Source of the DNA: Pseudomonas sp. B33.4
GTDB lineage: Bacteria; Pseudomonadota; Gammaproteobacteria; Pseudomonadales; Pseudomonadaceae
Assembly (NCBI RefSeq): GCF_034555375.1
Contig: NZ_CP140706.1
Coordinates: 6,334,001-6,398,000, forward strand
DNA: 64,000 bases
Direction of reading: 5' to 3'
Positions within the stretch are counted from its first letter, which is position 1; each line of letters begins with the position of its first letter. Positions 17,599-27,731 of the stretch are shown in pieces. Under the pieces are notes generated by a model. It made no database searches. It was not told where the DNA came from and saw only the letters and a program-made list of their open reading frames with translations. The translations under genes were made by a program, and so were the position numbers.

Positions 17599-18312
17599 GT
17601 GAAAGCCATTATTCTGGCTGCCGGACGTGGCAGTCGCATGAAAAGCCTCACTGATGAACGTCCAAAATGTCTGGTCGAATTGCGCGGTAAACCGCTGCTG
17701 GAATGGCAGCTGGAGTCGTTGCGTGCAGCGGGTATCAGCGACATCGCGGTGGTCACCGGTTACAAGCGCGAGCTGCTGGCAGAGCGTGGTCTGAGCGAGT
17801 TTCACAACCCGCGCTGGGCCGAAACCAACATGGTTTCGTCACTGGCCTGCGCCGAGTCCTGGCTTGATGGCGAGCCATGCATCGTCAGCTATTCGGATAT
17901 TTTCTACAGCGCTGTGGCCGTGCAGTCGTTGATCAACAGCGAGGCAGCGCTGGCCGTCACCTACGACCCCAACTGGTTGCAGCTGTGGACCGAGCGCTTC
18001 GGCGACCCGTTGCTGGATGCCGAAACCTTTCGCCTGACCGCCGCGCACACGCTGGCCGAAATCGGCAACAAGCCGCAATCAGTGGACGATGTTCAGGGGC
18101 AGTACATGGGGCTTTTGCGCTTCACTCCCGAAGGCTGGGCGGAAGTCGTGCGGCTGCGCGCCGAACTGTCGCCGCAGCAACGCGACAGCATGCACATGAC
18201 CAACACCCTGCAACGCGTTATCGATGCCGGTCGTGTGCCGATCGAAGCTGTCGCCTACACCGGCGAATGGGGAGAGGTCGACTCCAGTGAAGACCTCTCG
18301 GTGTATCAATAA
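17599..18312 (+). CDS. Nucleotidyltransferase, probable CTP:phosphoglutamine cytidylyltransferase (Cj1416 type)
   Basis: A 237-residue NTP-transferase of the phosphocholine/sugar-phosphate cytidylyltransferase group. The N-terminus has the signature AIILAAGRGSRM (residues 3-14) followed by K23 in RPKCLVEL. The metal-binding aspartate is near D100 (SYSDIFYS), with a second acidic group in the C-terminal WGEVDSSED. In this setting it should join CMP to phosphoglutamine, the Cj1416 step. The start is a GTG seven bases after the previous stop; reading upstream would overlap the hydrolase. It converges on the chemoreceptor gene 12 bases later. Confidence 0.75.
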   Translation: MKAIILAAGRGSRMKSLTDERPKCLVELRGKPLLEWQLESLRAAGISDIAVVTGYKRELLAERGLSEFHNPRWAETNMVSSLACAESWLDGEPCIVSYSDIFYSAVAVQSLINSEAALAVTYDPNWLQLWTERFGDPLLDAETFRLTAAHTLAEIGNKPQSVDDVQGQYMGLLRFTPEGWAEVVRLRAELSPQQRDSMHMTNTLQRVIDAGRVPIEAVAYTGEWGEVDSSEDLSVYQ

Positions 18313-18324
18313 GGCACCGGCGCC

Positions 18325-20301
18325 TTAACGGAACCGGTCCACCTCCTGACGCAGATCGGCGGCCAGCTTCTCCAGTTCCTTGGCAGTGACTGCCAGGTTG
18401 GATACCACTTCGCGCTGCTCACTGTTGGCCAGCGCAATGCTCTGCAAATTGCTGCTCAGCAGCGTGGCGGTGCTGCTCTGCTCTTGGGTCGCGGTGGTAA
18501 TCGCGGCAAACTGCTGCCCCGCCGAACGGCTCTGCTCATCAATGCGCGCCAGCGCCGAAGCGACGTTGGCGTTACGCGACAAGCCTTCCTGCATCAGCAC
18601 ATTGCCCTGCTCCATGGTGCTGATCGCGTTGCCGGTTTCCTGCTGGATGCTGTGGATCATGCTGGAAATTTCATCAGTCGCCTGACGAGTGCGCGAGGCC
18701 AGGCTACGCACTTCATCGGCTACGACGGCAAAGCCGCGACCTTGTTCGCCGGCACGGGCCGCTTCGATGGCCGCGTTGAGCGCCAGCAAGTTGGTTTGCT
18801 CGGCAATCGAAGTAATCACACCGACGATGCCGCCGATTTCCTGCGAGCGCTGACCGAGGGTGTTGATCACGGTGGCGGTGCTGTTCAGGGCGCCAGCGAT
18901 TTGCTCCAGCGAGGACGACGCCTCTTCCATCGAGCTGCGGCCAATCTGGGTTTGCTGGGCGTTTTCCTGCGCCAGACGCTGGGTCGCGCCCATGTTGTCG
19001 GCAATATTCAGCGAGGTCGCGCTGAACTCTTCCACCGCGCCGGCCATGCTGGTGATTTCGCCAGACTGCTGCTCCATGCCTTCGTAGGCACCGCCGGACA
19101 AACCGGACAGTGCCTGCGCACGGCTGTTGACCTCTTCCGAAGAGCGGCGGATGTGCTCGACCATCGTCGACAGCGCTTGGCTCATCTGGTTGAACGCGCG
19201 GGACAGCTGACCGATTTCGTCGTTGCTCGACACGTTCAGGCGCACGCTCAGATCGCCGGCGCCCAAGGCTTCCGCCTGACGGACGAGATCGCTCAGTGGC
19301 GCCAGTTTGCTACGCAGCAACCAGACCACGGAACCGACCGCCAGCAGCATCGCCAACAGACTGCCGATCGCCAGTTGCGTACCGACGCTCCACGTCACTG
19401 CGCGGATTTCGGCTTTCGGCATGCTTGCTACCACCGACCACGGGCCACCATCAAACGGCACCGCGACGCTGTAGAAATCTTCGGACTTGTCGCCCCAGAA
19501 CTGACCTTTGCCCGGCGATTTCGCCAGATCCTTGATCACTGGAATCGCTTGATCCAACGCCTGCACACCTGCCGGTGCAACCAGCCATTTGCTCTGCTCA
19601 TCGAGCAGCGCCAGCGAGCCGGTCTGGCCAATGCGGAAGCGCTTGAGGTTGTCGAACTGGGCGTTTTGAGCATCGGTGTAATCGAAGCCGACGAACAGCA
19701 CCGCAATCACCTTGCCGCTGCCATCGCGCACCGGGGTGTATTGGGTCATGTAGGAACGATCGAACAGCAACGCGCGGCCGACATAGCTCTGCCCCGCCAT
19801 CAACTTCGCGTACGCCGGGTGCGCGTGGTCAAGCAAGGTGCCAATGGCGCGAGTGCCGTCCTGCTTGGTCAGCGAGGTGCTGACCCGTACGAAGTCTTCG
19901 CCGCTGCGCACGAACAGCGTGGCGACGCCGGCGGTCATCTGCTTGAACTCGTCGACTTCCTTGAAGTTGTTGTTCAACACTTCGCTGCCCAGGTGCAGGC
20001 CCGGGGTCTGGGTGCCGGCCACCGTCACCGGTTCACTCGGGTGAATGCTCAGACCCGCGCTGAAGCGCTTTTCGAACAACCCGCTCAGGCGTTGGGTGCT
20101 TTCACGCAGCGTGCCGTGAAAGGTGCTCAGTTGGTCGGCCAGCAGCCGCGCCTCACTGGCCAGATGCTCTTCACGGGTAGCGAGGTTGGCGGAATCCAGC
20201 GAACGCAGGGCGAACACCGTACTGCCACTGATGACTATCGCCAGTATCACGGCGAGGGCGAGACCTAACTGTGAGGCGATCCGAGCGCGAGGTTGAGACA
20301 T
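18325..20301 (-). CDS. Methyl-accepting chemotaxis protein with periplasmic Cache domain
   Basis: A 658-residue chemoreceptor. Membrane span 1 is about 11-32 and span 2 about 308-329; between them is a Cache_3-Cache_2 type sensor. HAMP follows at about 330-380, and the signalling domain has the hairpin tip [37 protein letters not shown]. There is no C-terminal CheR-binding pentapeptide (it ends VDRFR). The start at 20299-20301 ([10 protein letters not shown]) is preferred to an upstream codon that adds a soluble stretch before the membrane span. The ligand cannot be predicted. Confidence 0.93.
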   Translation of the reverse strand: MSQPRARIASQLGLALAVILAIVISGSTVFALRSLDSANLATREEHLASEARLLADQLSTFHGTLRESTQRLSGLFEKRFSAGLSIHPSEPVTVAGTQTPGLHLGSEVLNNNFKEVDEFKQMTAGVATLFVRSGEDFVRVSTSLTKQDGTRAIGTLLDHAHPAYAKLMAGQSYVGRALLFDRSYMTQYTPVRDGSGKVIAVLFVGFDYTDAQNAQFDNLKRFRIGQTGSLALLDEQSKWLVAPAGVQALDQAIPVIKDLAKSPGKGQFWGDKSEDFYSVAVPFDGGPWSVVASMPKAEIRAVTWSVGTQLAIGSLLAMLLAVGSVVWLLRSKLAPLSDLVRQAEALGAGDLSVRLNVSSNDEIGQLSRAFNQMSQALSTMVEHIRRSSEEVNSRAQALSGLSGGAYEGMEQQSGEITSMAGAVEEFSATSLNIADNMGATQRLAQENAQQTQIGRSSMEEASSSLEQIAGALNSTATVINTLGQRSQEIGGIVGVITSIAEQTNLLALNAAIEAARAGEQGRGFAVVADEVRSLASRTRQATDEISSMIHSIQQETGNAISTMEQGNVLMQEGLSRNANVASALARIDEQSRSAGQQFAAITTATQEQSSTATLLSSNLQSIALANSEQREVVSNLAVTAKELEKLAADLRQEVDRFR

Positions 20302-20483
20302 GACAGCTCCTGGCCGAACTTTCCGATCCTCCTTGATCGCAGCTCGGATAATTTTTAATAGTGGGGGTAAATCGTGGATACCGGCACGACGGTTCCACAT
20401 GCACGTATTCGGCGGTAAAGCCGAATACTTGAGCGAGCAGCAGGGTTATGGCACAAGGCCGCCATTGTGGCGGCTCGAACGTT

Positions 20484-21404
20484 TCAGCTCAAGCGCGCAA
20501 CCGCCGGCAGTTCCATGGCGCGGACTTCGCCTTGCAGGAAGTCGCTGAGGCGGCGCAAACGTTCACCTCCCGGACGGGTCTTTGGCCACACCAGGTAATA
20601 ATTCAGTCCGCTGGCGACCGCCGTCGGCCACGGCAGGCTCAGTCGTCCCTGCGCCACATCTTCGGCGACCATCAACAGGTCGCCCATCGACACACCATAA
20701 CCGCGCGCCGCTGCGATCATCCCTAACTCGAGGGTATCGAACACCTGTCCGCCCTTGAGTGAAACCTGATCGGACAGTCCCATGTGCTCCAGCCAACTGC
20801 GCCAGTCACGACGATCCGGGGTCGGATGGAGCAATTCGGTGGACGCCAGCCGGGCCAGATCCCACGGCTGATCATTCAGCAGGTTCGGCGCACCCACCGG
20901 GATCAGTTCCTCAGGAAATAACAGGCTGGCCTCCCAATCCGGCGGAAAATGCCCGTCACTCAGCAGCACAGCGCAATCGAACGGCTCATCGTTAAAGTCC
21001 ACCGAATCCACATCCATCCAGGCGCTGGTCAGTTGCACTTCGTTGCCCGGCTGCAAGTGACGGAAGCGACTGAGCCGTGCCAGCAGCCAGCGCATGGTCA
21101 GGGTCGACGGCGCCTTCATACGCAGAATGTCGTCTTCGGCGCGCAAGGTATTGCAGGCCCGCTCCAGCGCCGTGAAGCCTTCGCGGATGCCGGGCAACAG
21201 CAGGCGAGCGGCCTCGGTCAGTTGCAGGTTGCGACCACTGCGGTGGAATAGCCGGCAAGCGAAATGATCTTCCAGGGTTCGAATATGCCGACTGACTGCG
21301 CTCTGGGTGATCGACAACTCTTCCGCCGCACGGGTGAACGAACTGTGCCGTGCCGCTGCTTCAAATGCGCGCAGGGCATACAAGGGAGGAAGACGACGAG
21401 ACAT
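20484..21404 (-). CDS. LysR-family transcriptional regulator
   Basis: A 306-residue LTTR. The winged helix-turn-helix (residues 1-65) reads RLPPLYALRAFEAAARHSSF and continues with ITQSAVSRHIRTLE; this form is close to the GcvA/TrpI branch. The effector domain runs about 92-295. The ATG at 21402-21404 has an AGGAG box eight bases upstream. It is divergent from the MATE exporter gene with about 150 bases between, so regulation of that gene is likely but not shown. PAO1 has a LysR/MATE pair at the same place. Confidence 0.88.
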   Translation of the reverse strand: MSRRLPPLYALRAFEAAARHSSFTRAAEELSITQSAVSRHIRTLEDHFACRLFHRSGRNLQLTEAARLLLPGIREGFTALERACNTLRAEDDILRMKAPSTLTMRWLLARLSRFRHLQPGNEVQLTSAWMDVDSVDFNDEPFDCAVLLSDGHFPPDWEASLLFPEELIPVGAPNLLNDQPWDLARLASTELLHPTPDRRDWRSWLEHMGLSDQVSLKGGQVFDTLELGMIAAARGYGVSMGDLLMVAEDVAQGRLSLPWPTAVASGLNYYLVWPKTRPGGERLRRLSDFLQGEVRAMELPAVARLS

Positions 21405-21562
21405 GCAGAAAGCTCCTATAGCGGGATGCAGCCAGTCTGACGAAAACTGCTCAAGATGAGTTTTAATCATGCTACCCATCCTTTTTATCCCTTTGTGCAA
21501 AACCTGCCAAGGCCTGAGAATCGACGGTCTCCTGTTCCCTCTGAAATCGACTGGTGATGACC

Positions 21563-22957
21563 ATGCAGCATCCTGTGCGTACCGAACTCTGGGCCATTCT
21601 GCGGCTGGCAGGGCCGTTGATCGCTTCACAGTTGGCGCACATGCTGATGGTGCTGACCGACACTCTGATGATGGCGCGCCTCAGTCCGGAAGCGTTGGCC
21701 GGTGGCGGTCTCGGAGCGGCGAGTTATTCATTTGTGTCGATTTTCTGCATTGGCGTGATTGCGGCTGTCGGCACGCTGGTGGCGATTCGCAAAGGCGCCG
21801 GCGACATCATTGGCGCCGCACGGCTGACTCAGGCTGGCCTGTGGCTGGCGTGGCTGATGGCACTGGGCGCCGGCTTGCTGCTGTGGAACCTGAAACCGGT
21901 GTTGCTGCTGTTCGGCCAGACCGAAACCAACGTCAACGCTGCCGGGCAATTTCTGATCGCCCTGCCCTTCGCCCTGCCCGGCTACTTGAGCTTCATGGCC
22001 CTGCGCGGTTTTACCAGCGCGATTGGCCGGGCGACACCGGTGATGGTTATCAGTCTGGCCGGCACGGTGGCCAACTTCCTGCTCAATTACGCGCTGATCA
22101 CCGGCATGTTCGGCCTGCCGAAAATGGGTCTGACCGGGATCGGCCTGGTCACGGCCATTGTCGCCAACTGCATGGCGTTGGCATTGGCCTGGCACATCCG
22201 TCGGCATCCGGCTTATGACGCTTACCCTTTGCGTGCGGGCCTGTCGCGACCGAACCGGCAGTACCTGAAAGAGCTGTGGCGCCTCGGCCTGCCAATCGGC
22301 GGCACCTACGCGGTGGAAGTCGGTCTGTTCGCATTTGCGGCGTTGTGCATGGGCACCATGGGCAGCACGCAACTGGGCGCGCATCAGATCGCCCTGCAGA
22401 TTGTTTCGGTGGCGTTCATGGTGCCGGCGGGCATGTCATATGCGATCACCATGCGCGTCGGCCAGCATTACGGCGCGGGGCAATTGAGCGATGCGCGGAT
22501 GTCCGGGCGGGTCGGGATCGTCTTTGGCGCGGTGGTCATGCTGGGGTTTGCGATGGTGTTCTGGTTGCTGCCAAATCAGTTGGTCGGGTTGTTTCTCGAT
22601 CACAACGATCCGGCCTTTGCCGAGGTGATTCGTCTGGCGGTGAGCCTGTTGGCGGTGGCGGCGTGGTTCGAGTTGTTCGACGGCACGCAGACGATTGCCA
22701 TGGGCTGCATTCGTGGGCTCAAGGATGCGAAGACCACGTTTCTGGTCGGGCTCGGCTGTTATTGGCTGATCGGCGCGCCGGCGGCGTGGTGGATGGCGTT
22801 CCATTTGAACTGGGGGCCGACGGGCGTCTGGTGGGGCTTGGCGCTGGGTTTGGCGTGCGCGGCGGTAAGTTTGACGCTGGCGTTTGAGTGGAAGATGAAG
22901 CGGATGATTCGGCTGGAGCCTGTGTCACCGAGGTTCGAGGCTGTTCGCGCGGATTAA
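21563..22957 (+). CDS. MATE-family (NorM-like) efflux transporter
   Basis: A 464-residue inner-membrane exporter with twelve predicted spans in two repeats. Typical motifs are RLAGPLIASQLAHMLMVLTDTLMM near the N-terminus and, in the second half, LGLPIGGTYAVEVGLF with the ALGAHQIALQI-like segment (TQLGAHQIALQI). NorM proteins extrude cationic drugs and dyes by Na+ or H+ antiport. I chose the ATG at 21563 (MQHPVRTEL) because GGTGA precedes it at good spacing; the ATG at 21557 is possible. A REP pair follows the stop. Confidence 0.9.
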   Translation: MQHPVRTELWAILRLAGPLIASQLAHMLMVLTDTLMMARLSPEALAGGGLGAASYSFVSIFCIGVIAAVGTLVAIRKGAGDIIGAARLTQAGLWLAWLMALGAGLLLWNLKPVLLLFGQTETNVNAAGQFLIALPFALPGYLSFMALRGFTSAIGRATPVMVISLAGTVANFLLNYALITGMFGLPKMGLTGIGLVTAIVANCMALALAWHIRRHPAYDAYPLRAGLSRPNRQYLKELWRLGLPIGGTYAVEVGLFAFAALCMGTMGSTQLGAHQIALQIVSVAFMVPAGMSYAITMRVGQHYGAGQLSDARMSGRVGIVFGAVVMLGFAMVFWLLPNQLVGLFLDHNDPAFAEVIRLAVSLLAVAAWFELFDGTQTIAMGCIRGLKDAKTTFLVGLGCYWLIGAPAAWWMAFHLNWGPTGVWWGLALGLACAAVSLTLAFEWKMKRMIRLEPVSPRFEAVRAD

Positions 22958-22961
22958 GATC

Positions 22962-23029
22962 AAAAGATCGCAGCCTGCGGCAGCTCCTACATGAATCGGT
23001 GTAGGAGCTGCCGCAGGCTGCGATCTTTT
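22962..23029. repeat. REP pair, family GTAGGAGCTGCCGCAGGCTG
   Basis: Perfect 29-base arms, from AAAAGATCGCAGCCTG to its reverse complement, around a ten-base spacer. The right arm overlaps the first two bases of the complement of the EAL gene stop codon. Same family as 40271, 49228 and 51925. Confidence 0.88.
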
Positions 23030-24698
23030 AAACAGCCTCCACAGAAACCTGTTGGCTTGAGCCAAATGTCAGGTATTCAACCAACTCCGCCAACGGCAAC
23101 GGCCGGCTGATCAGATAACCCTGCACTTGATCGCAACCAAATCCGCGCAGCAGTTCCAGTTGCTCCGGAGTTTCCACTCCTTCCGCCACCACTTCCAGAT
23201 GCAGGTTGTGCGCGAGATTGATCATCGCGTGCACCAGTTTGCGGTTCTCTTCGCGCTGCTCCATGCCGCCGACGAAGCTCTTGTCGATCTTCAGCAAGGT
23301 GATCGGCAGGCTGTTGAGGTGCACGAACGACGAGAAACCGGTACCGAAATCATCCAGCGAGAAACGCACACCGAGGCGGCCGAGAGCGTCCATGGTCTGT
23401 TTGACCAGATCGCTGCGGCGCATCACCGCGGTTTCGGTCAGTTCGAATTCCAGCCACTGCGCTTCGACACCGCGCTCGGCAATCAAGCGACTGAGTGTCG
23501 GCAACAACTGACTGTCCTGAAACTGGCGGAACGACAGGTTGATCGCCATGTGCAGCGCCGGCAGCCCGCGTTCGCGCAGCGCCTGCATGTCACGCAGCGC
23601 CCGGGAAATCACCCAGTAACCCAGCGGCACAATCAAACCACTCTGCTCGGCCAACGGCACGAACTCACTCGGCGGCAGCAAACCACGTTCGCCATGGCGC
23701 CAGCGCACCAAGGCTTCGAGGCCGACAATCTGGCCGTCCTCAAGATTCAGGCGTGGCTGGTAATGCAGTTCCAGCTCATCGCGACGCAACGCCCGGCGCA
23801 GCTCGCTTTCGAGGTCAGCCATGCTCCGCGCGTTGCGGTTGATCCGCTCGTTGAAGATATGAAAAGTGCAGCCCTGCGTGCTTTTGGCCTGCTGCATGGC
23901 GATGTGCGCGTGCCACATCAGCGGGTCAGCGCCAGCCTGTGCGCGGGCGTGGGCGATGCCGAGGCTGGAGCCGATCAGCAGACTTTCGCCATCGACCCAA
24001 TAAGGCTCGGCGAGTGCTTCGGTGATACGTTCGGCCATCCACTCGGCGCGCTGCGGAGCGCGGCGGGTGTCGATCAGCAGGGCAAACTCGTCGCTGCCCA
24101 GCCGCGCCAGCTGATCGCCGGCCTCCAGCTGGCTTTTCAATCGTGCGACCACTTGCAGGATCAAGCGATCGCCTGCCTGATGACCGAGGGCGTCGTTGGC
24201 GTGGCGGAAGTTGTCGAGATCAAGATGCCCGAGGGCCAGGCCGCGGCCGTCGTTTTCCGCGAGGCGCGCGGCGAGCAAGGTCTGGAAACCCTGACGGTTG
24301 GCGATGCCGGTCAGCGGATCCTGTTCGGCGAGGCGTTGCAGGGTATTTTCGAGAACGCCGCGCTCGCGCACATGGCGCAGACAACGTCGTAGCATGCCGG
24401 CGTCGAGGGCGTCGAACACCAGCCAGTCACTGACGCCAACCGGCGCGGTGTCCGGTTCGTGTTCCAGCAGCAATACCGTTGGCAGGCTGCAGCGGCCGGG
24501 TGCCGGTTGCAACGCAGGAAGGGTCAACAACACCGCGTGGCGGTTGTCTTCGAACAAACTGCTGACCGACTCCCAGCTCGGCGCGCTGATCAGCACCGCC
24601 GCGCTCCCCATCGGAGCCAGACACTCACGCAATAACGCTGTCCACGCTGGCTCTTCGGCCAGTAGCAGCAAACGCAAGGGTTCGACAGGCGTAGACAA
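23028..24698 (-). CDS. Degenerate GGDEF plus EAL protein, likely c-di-GMP phosphodiesterase (ProE-like)
   Basis: A 556-residue cytoplasmic protein. Residues 1-110 have the strand-helix rhythm of a receiver domain but no usual phospho-acceptor aspartate (ALQ/LLTL region near 57-60). The GGDEF domain has GSDEF at 201-205, so cyclase activity is doubtful. The EAL domain has E328-A329-L330, MAINLS, FELTETAVM, LDDFGTGFSS, LKIDKSFV and VAEGVETPEQ, so the phosphodiesterase active site looks complete. PAO1 PA5295 (ProE), next to rep, is the positional match. Confidence 0.85.
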   Translation of the reverse strand: MSTPVEPLRLLLLAEEPAWTALLRECLAPMGSAAVLISAPSWESVSSLFEDNRHAVLLTLPALQPAPGRCSLPTVLLLEHEPDTAPVGVSDWLVFDALDAGMLRRCLRHVRERGVLENTLQRLAEQDPLTGIANRQGFQTLLAARLAENDGRGLALGHLDLDNFRHANDALGHQAGDRLILQVVARLKSQLEAGDQLARLGSDEFALLIDTRRAPQRAEWMAERITEALAEPYWVDGESLLIGSSLGIAHARAQAGADPLMWHAHIAMQQAKSTQGCTFHIFNERINRNARSMADLESELRRALRRDELELHYQPRLNLEDGQIVGLEALVRWRHGERGLLPPSEFVPLAEQSGLIVPLGYWVISRALRDMQALRERGLPALHMAINLSFRQFQDSQLLPTLSRLIAERGVEAQWLEFELTETAVMRRSDLVKQTMDALGRLGVRFSLDDFGTGFSSFVHLNSLPITLLKIDKSFVGGMEQREENRKLVHAMINLAHNLHLEVVAEGVETPEQLELLRGFGCDQVQGYLISRPLPLAELVEYLTFGSSQQVSVEAV

Positions 24699-24961
24699 GC
24701 TAGCTCCCTAGACTCTGCAATGATGTGGGCGGGGCATTATGCCGTTGCGATGTTCAATGACCAAATGACAACGGTTATCAAAACGTTATTTTGTGTCACG
24801 AATGAGAACATTAGCCGCAAAATCACCGCGCATCCTCCGCGAAAGTAACAAAACCGGCAAATTTGAATCGCGCGGTACGTCACAAGTCGGAGAGAGCAGC
24901 ACAATTCTCTGAGCCTGTTAAAATGCCGGCCCATTTCGTCAACGACTCCCGAATTTTTCGT

Positions 24962-26971
24962 ATGTCCCGACTCAATCCCCGGCAGCAAGAAGCCGTGAAC
25001 TACGTCGGCGGCCCTCTATTGGTGCTCGCCGGTGCTGGCTCCGGCAAGACCAGCGTGATCACGCGCAAAATTGCGCACCTGATCCAGAACTGCGGCATTC
25101 GCGCCCAGTACATCGTCGCCATGACCTTTACCAACAAGGCCGCGCGCGAGATGAAAGAGCGGGTCGGCACCCTGCTGCGCGCCGGCGAAGGGCGCGGTCT
25201 GACGGTCTGCACGTTCCACAACCTCGGGCTGAACATCATCCGCAAGGAACACGCGCGGCTGGGCTACAAACCCGGTTTCTCGATCTTTGACGAGACCGAC
25301 GTCAAAGCCTTGATGACCGACATCATGCAGAAGGAATACGCGGGCGAAGACGGCGTCGACGAGATCAAGAACATGATCGGCGCCTGGAAAAACGACCTGA
25401 TCCTGCCGCCTCAGGCGCTGGAGAACGCGCGCAATCCCAAGGAACAGACCGCCGCGATCGTCTACACCCACTATCAGCGCACGCTCAAAGCGTTCAACGC
25501 GGTGGACTTCGACGACTTGATCCTGCTGCCGGTAAAACTCTTCGAAGAACACGCCGACATCCTCGAAAAGTGGCAGAACAAGGTGCGCTACCTGCTCGTC
25601 GACGAATACCAGGACACCAACGCCAGCCAATACTTGCTGGTAAAAATGCTCATCGGCAAGCGCAACCAGTTCACCGTGGTAGGCGACGACGACCAGTCGA
25701 TCTACGCCTGGCGCGGCGCGCGGCCGGAAAACCTGATGCTGCTCAAGGACGACTATCCATCGCTGAAAGTGGTGATGCTCGAACAGAACTACCGTTCGAC
25801 GAGTCGCATCCTGCGTTGCGCCAACGTGCTGATCTCGAACAACCCGCACGAATTCGAAAAGCAGTTGTGGAGTGAGATGGGCCACGGCGACGAAATCCGT
25901 GTGATCCGCTGCCGCAACGAGGACGCCGAAGCCGAGCGCGTGGCCATGGAGATCCTCAGCCTGCACTTGCGCACCGACCGCCCGTACAGCGATTTTGCGA
26001 TTCTTTATCGCGGTAACTATCAGGCCAAACTGATTGAGCTGAAGTTGCAGCACCATCAGGTGCCGTACCGTTTGAGCGGCGGTAACAGCTTCTTCGGCCG
26101 TCAGGAAGTGAAAGACCTGATGGCCTACTTCCGCCTGATCGTGAACCCGGATGACGACAACGCCTTCCTGCGCGTGATCAACGTGCCGCGCCGCGAAATC
26201 GGCTCGACCACCCTGGAAAAACTCGGCAACTACGCCACCGAGCGAAAAATCTCGATGTACGCCGCCACCGACGAAATCGGTCTGGGCGAGCATCTCGACA
26301 GCCGCTTCACCGATCGCTTGGGCCGCTTCAAGCGCTTCATGGACAAGGTCCGCGAGCAGTGCGCCGGTGAAGATCCGATCTCGGCACTGCGCAGCATGGT
26401 CATGGACATCGACTACGAGAACTGGCTGCGCACCAACAGCTCCAGCGACAAGGCTGCGGACTACCGGATGAGCAACGTCTGGTTCCTGATCGAGGCGTTG
26501 AAAAACACCCTCGAGAAGGACGAAGAAGGCGAAATGACCGTCGAGGATGCGATCGGCAAACTGGTCCTGCGCGACATGCTCGAACGTCAGCAGGAAGAGG
26601 AAGACGGCGCCGAAGGCGTGCAGATGATGACGCTGCATGCGTCCAAGGGCCTGGAATTCCCTTACGTGTTCATCATGGGCATGGAAGAGGAAATCCTCCC
26701 GCACCGCTCCAGCATCGAAGCCGACACCATCGAAGAAGAACGCCGCCTGGCCTACGTGGGCATCACCCGCGCGCGCCAGACCCTGGCTTTCACCTTCGCC
26801 GCCAAGCGCAAGCAGTACGGCGAAATCATCGACTGCGCGCCGAGCCGCTTCCTCGATGAGCTGCCACCGGACGATCTGGCGTGGGAAGGCAACGACGACA
26901 CCCCGACCGAAGTCAAAGTCGTGCGCGGCAATAGCGCATTGGCTGATATACGCGCGATGTTAAAGCGCTAG
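24962..26971 (+). CDS. rep: Rep ATP-dependent DNA helicase
   Basis: A 669-residue superfamily 1A 3'-5' helicase that clears proteins ahead of the replication fork. Motif I is LAGAGSGKTS near residue 25; motif II is LLVDEYQDTN; motif III GDDDQSIYAWRGA; motif IV QNYRSTSRI; motif V MTLHASKGLEFPYVF; motif VI YVGITRARQ. The ATG at 24962 (MSRLNPRQQEAVNY) gives the standard length; an upstream in-frame start would add 33 unrelated residues. Confidence 0.95.
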   Translation: MSRLNPRQQEAVNYVGGPLLVLAGAGSGKTSVITRKIAHLIQNCGIRAQYIVAMTFTNKAAREMKERVGTLLRAGEGRGLTVCTFHNLGLNIIRKEHARLGYKPGFSIFDETDVKALMTDIMQKEYAGEDGVDEIKNMIGAWKNDLILPPQALENARNPKEQTAAIVYTHYQRTLKAFNAVDFDDLILLPVKLFEEHADILEKWQNKVRYLLVDEYQDTNASQYLLVKMLIGKRNQFTVVGDDDQSIYAWRGARPENLMLLKDDYPSLKVVMLEQNYRSTSRILRCANVLISNNPHEFEKQLWSEMGHGDEIRVIRCRNEDAEAERVAMEILSLHLRTDRPYSDFAILYRGNYQAKLIELKLQHHQVPYRLSGGNSFFGRQEVKDLMAYFRLIVNPDDDNAFLRVINVPRREIGSTTLEKLGNYATERKISMYAATDEIGLGEHLDSRFTDRLGRFKRFMDKVREQCAGEDPISALRSMVMDIDYENWLRTNSSSDKAADYRMSNVWFLIEALKNTLEKDEEGEMTVEDAIGKLVLRDMLERQQEEEDGAEGVQMMTLHASKGLEFPYVFIMGMEEEILPHRSSIEADTIEEERRLAYVGITRARQTLAFTFAAKRKQYGEIIDCAPSRFLDELPPDDLAWEGNDDTPTEVKVVRGNSALADIRAMLKR

Positions 26972-27009
26972 AATTGACCACTTTTTTTACTAGACCTTCG
27001 GCGCACTAA

Positions 27010-27603
<594 letters not shown>

Positions 27604-27621
27604 AGCCACACCGCAGCTCCC

Positions 27622-27713
27622 CTGTAGGAGTGAGCCTGCTCGCGAAAGCTTAGTGTCAGTCGATATATTCGTCGGCTGAAACACTGCTATCGCGAGCAGG
27701 CTCACTCCTACAG
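27622..27713. repeat. REP pair after xpt
   Basis: Arms CTGTAGGAGTGAGCCTGCTC and its reverse complement, about 45 bases apart, in the convergent gap between xpt and the CoA hydrolase gene. Same variant as 5895 and 61915. Confidence 0.85.
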
Positions 27714-27731
27714 TTGTTTTGGGCCCGGCAG

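Noticed and set aside
18302..18324. Small palindrome AAGGC/GCCTT between the operon and the chemoreceptor as a terminator
   Set aside because: Only five paired bases and no T run.
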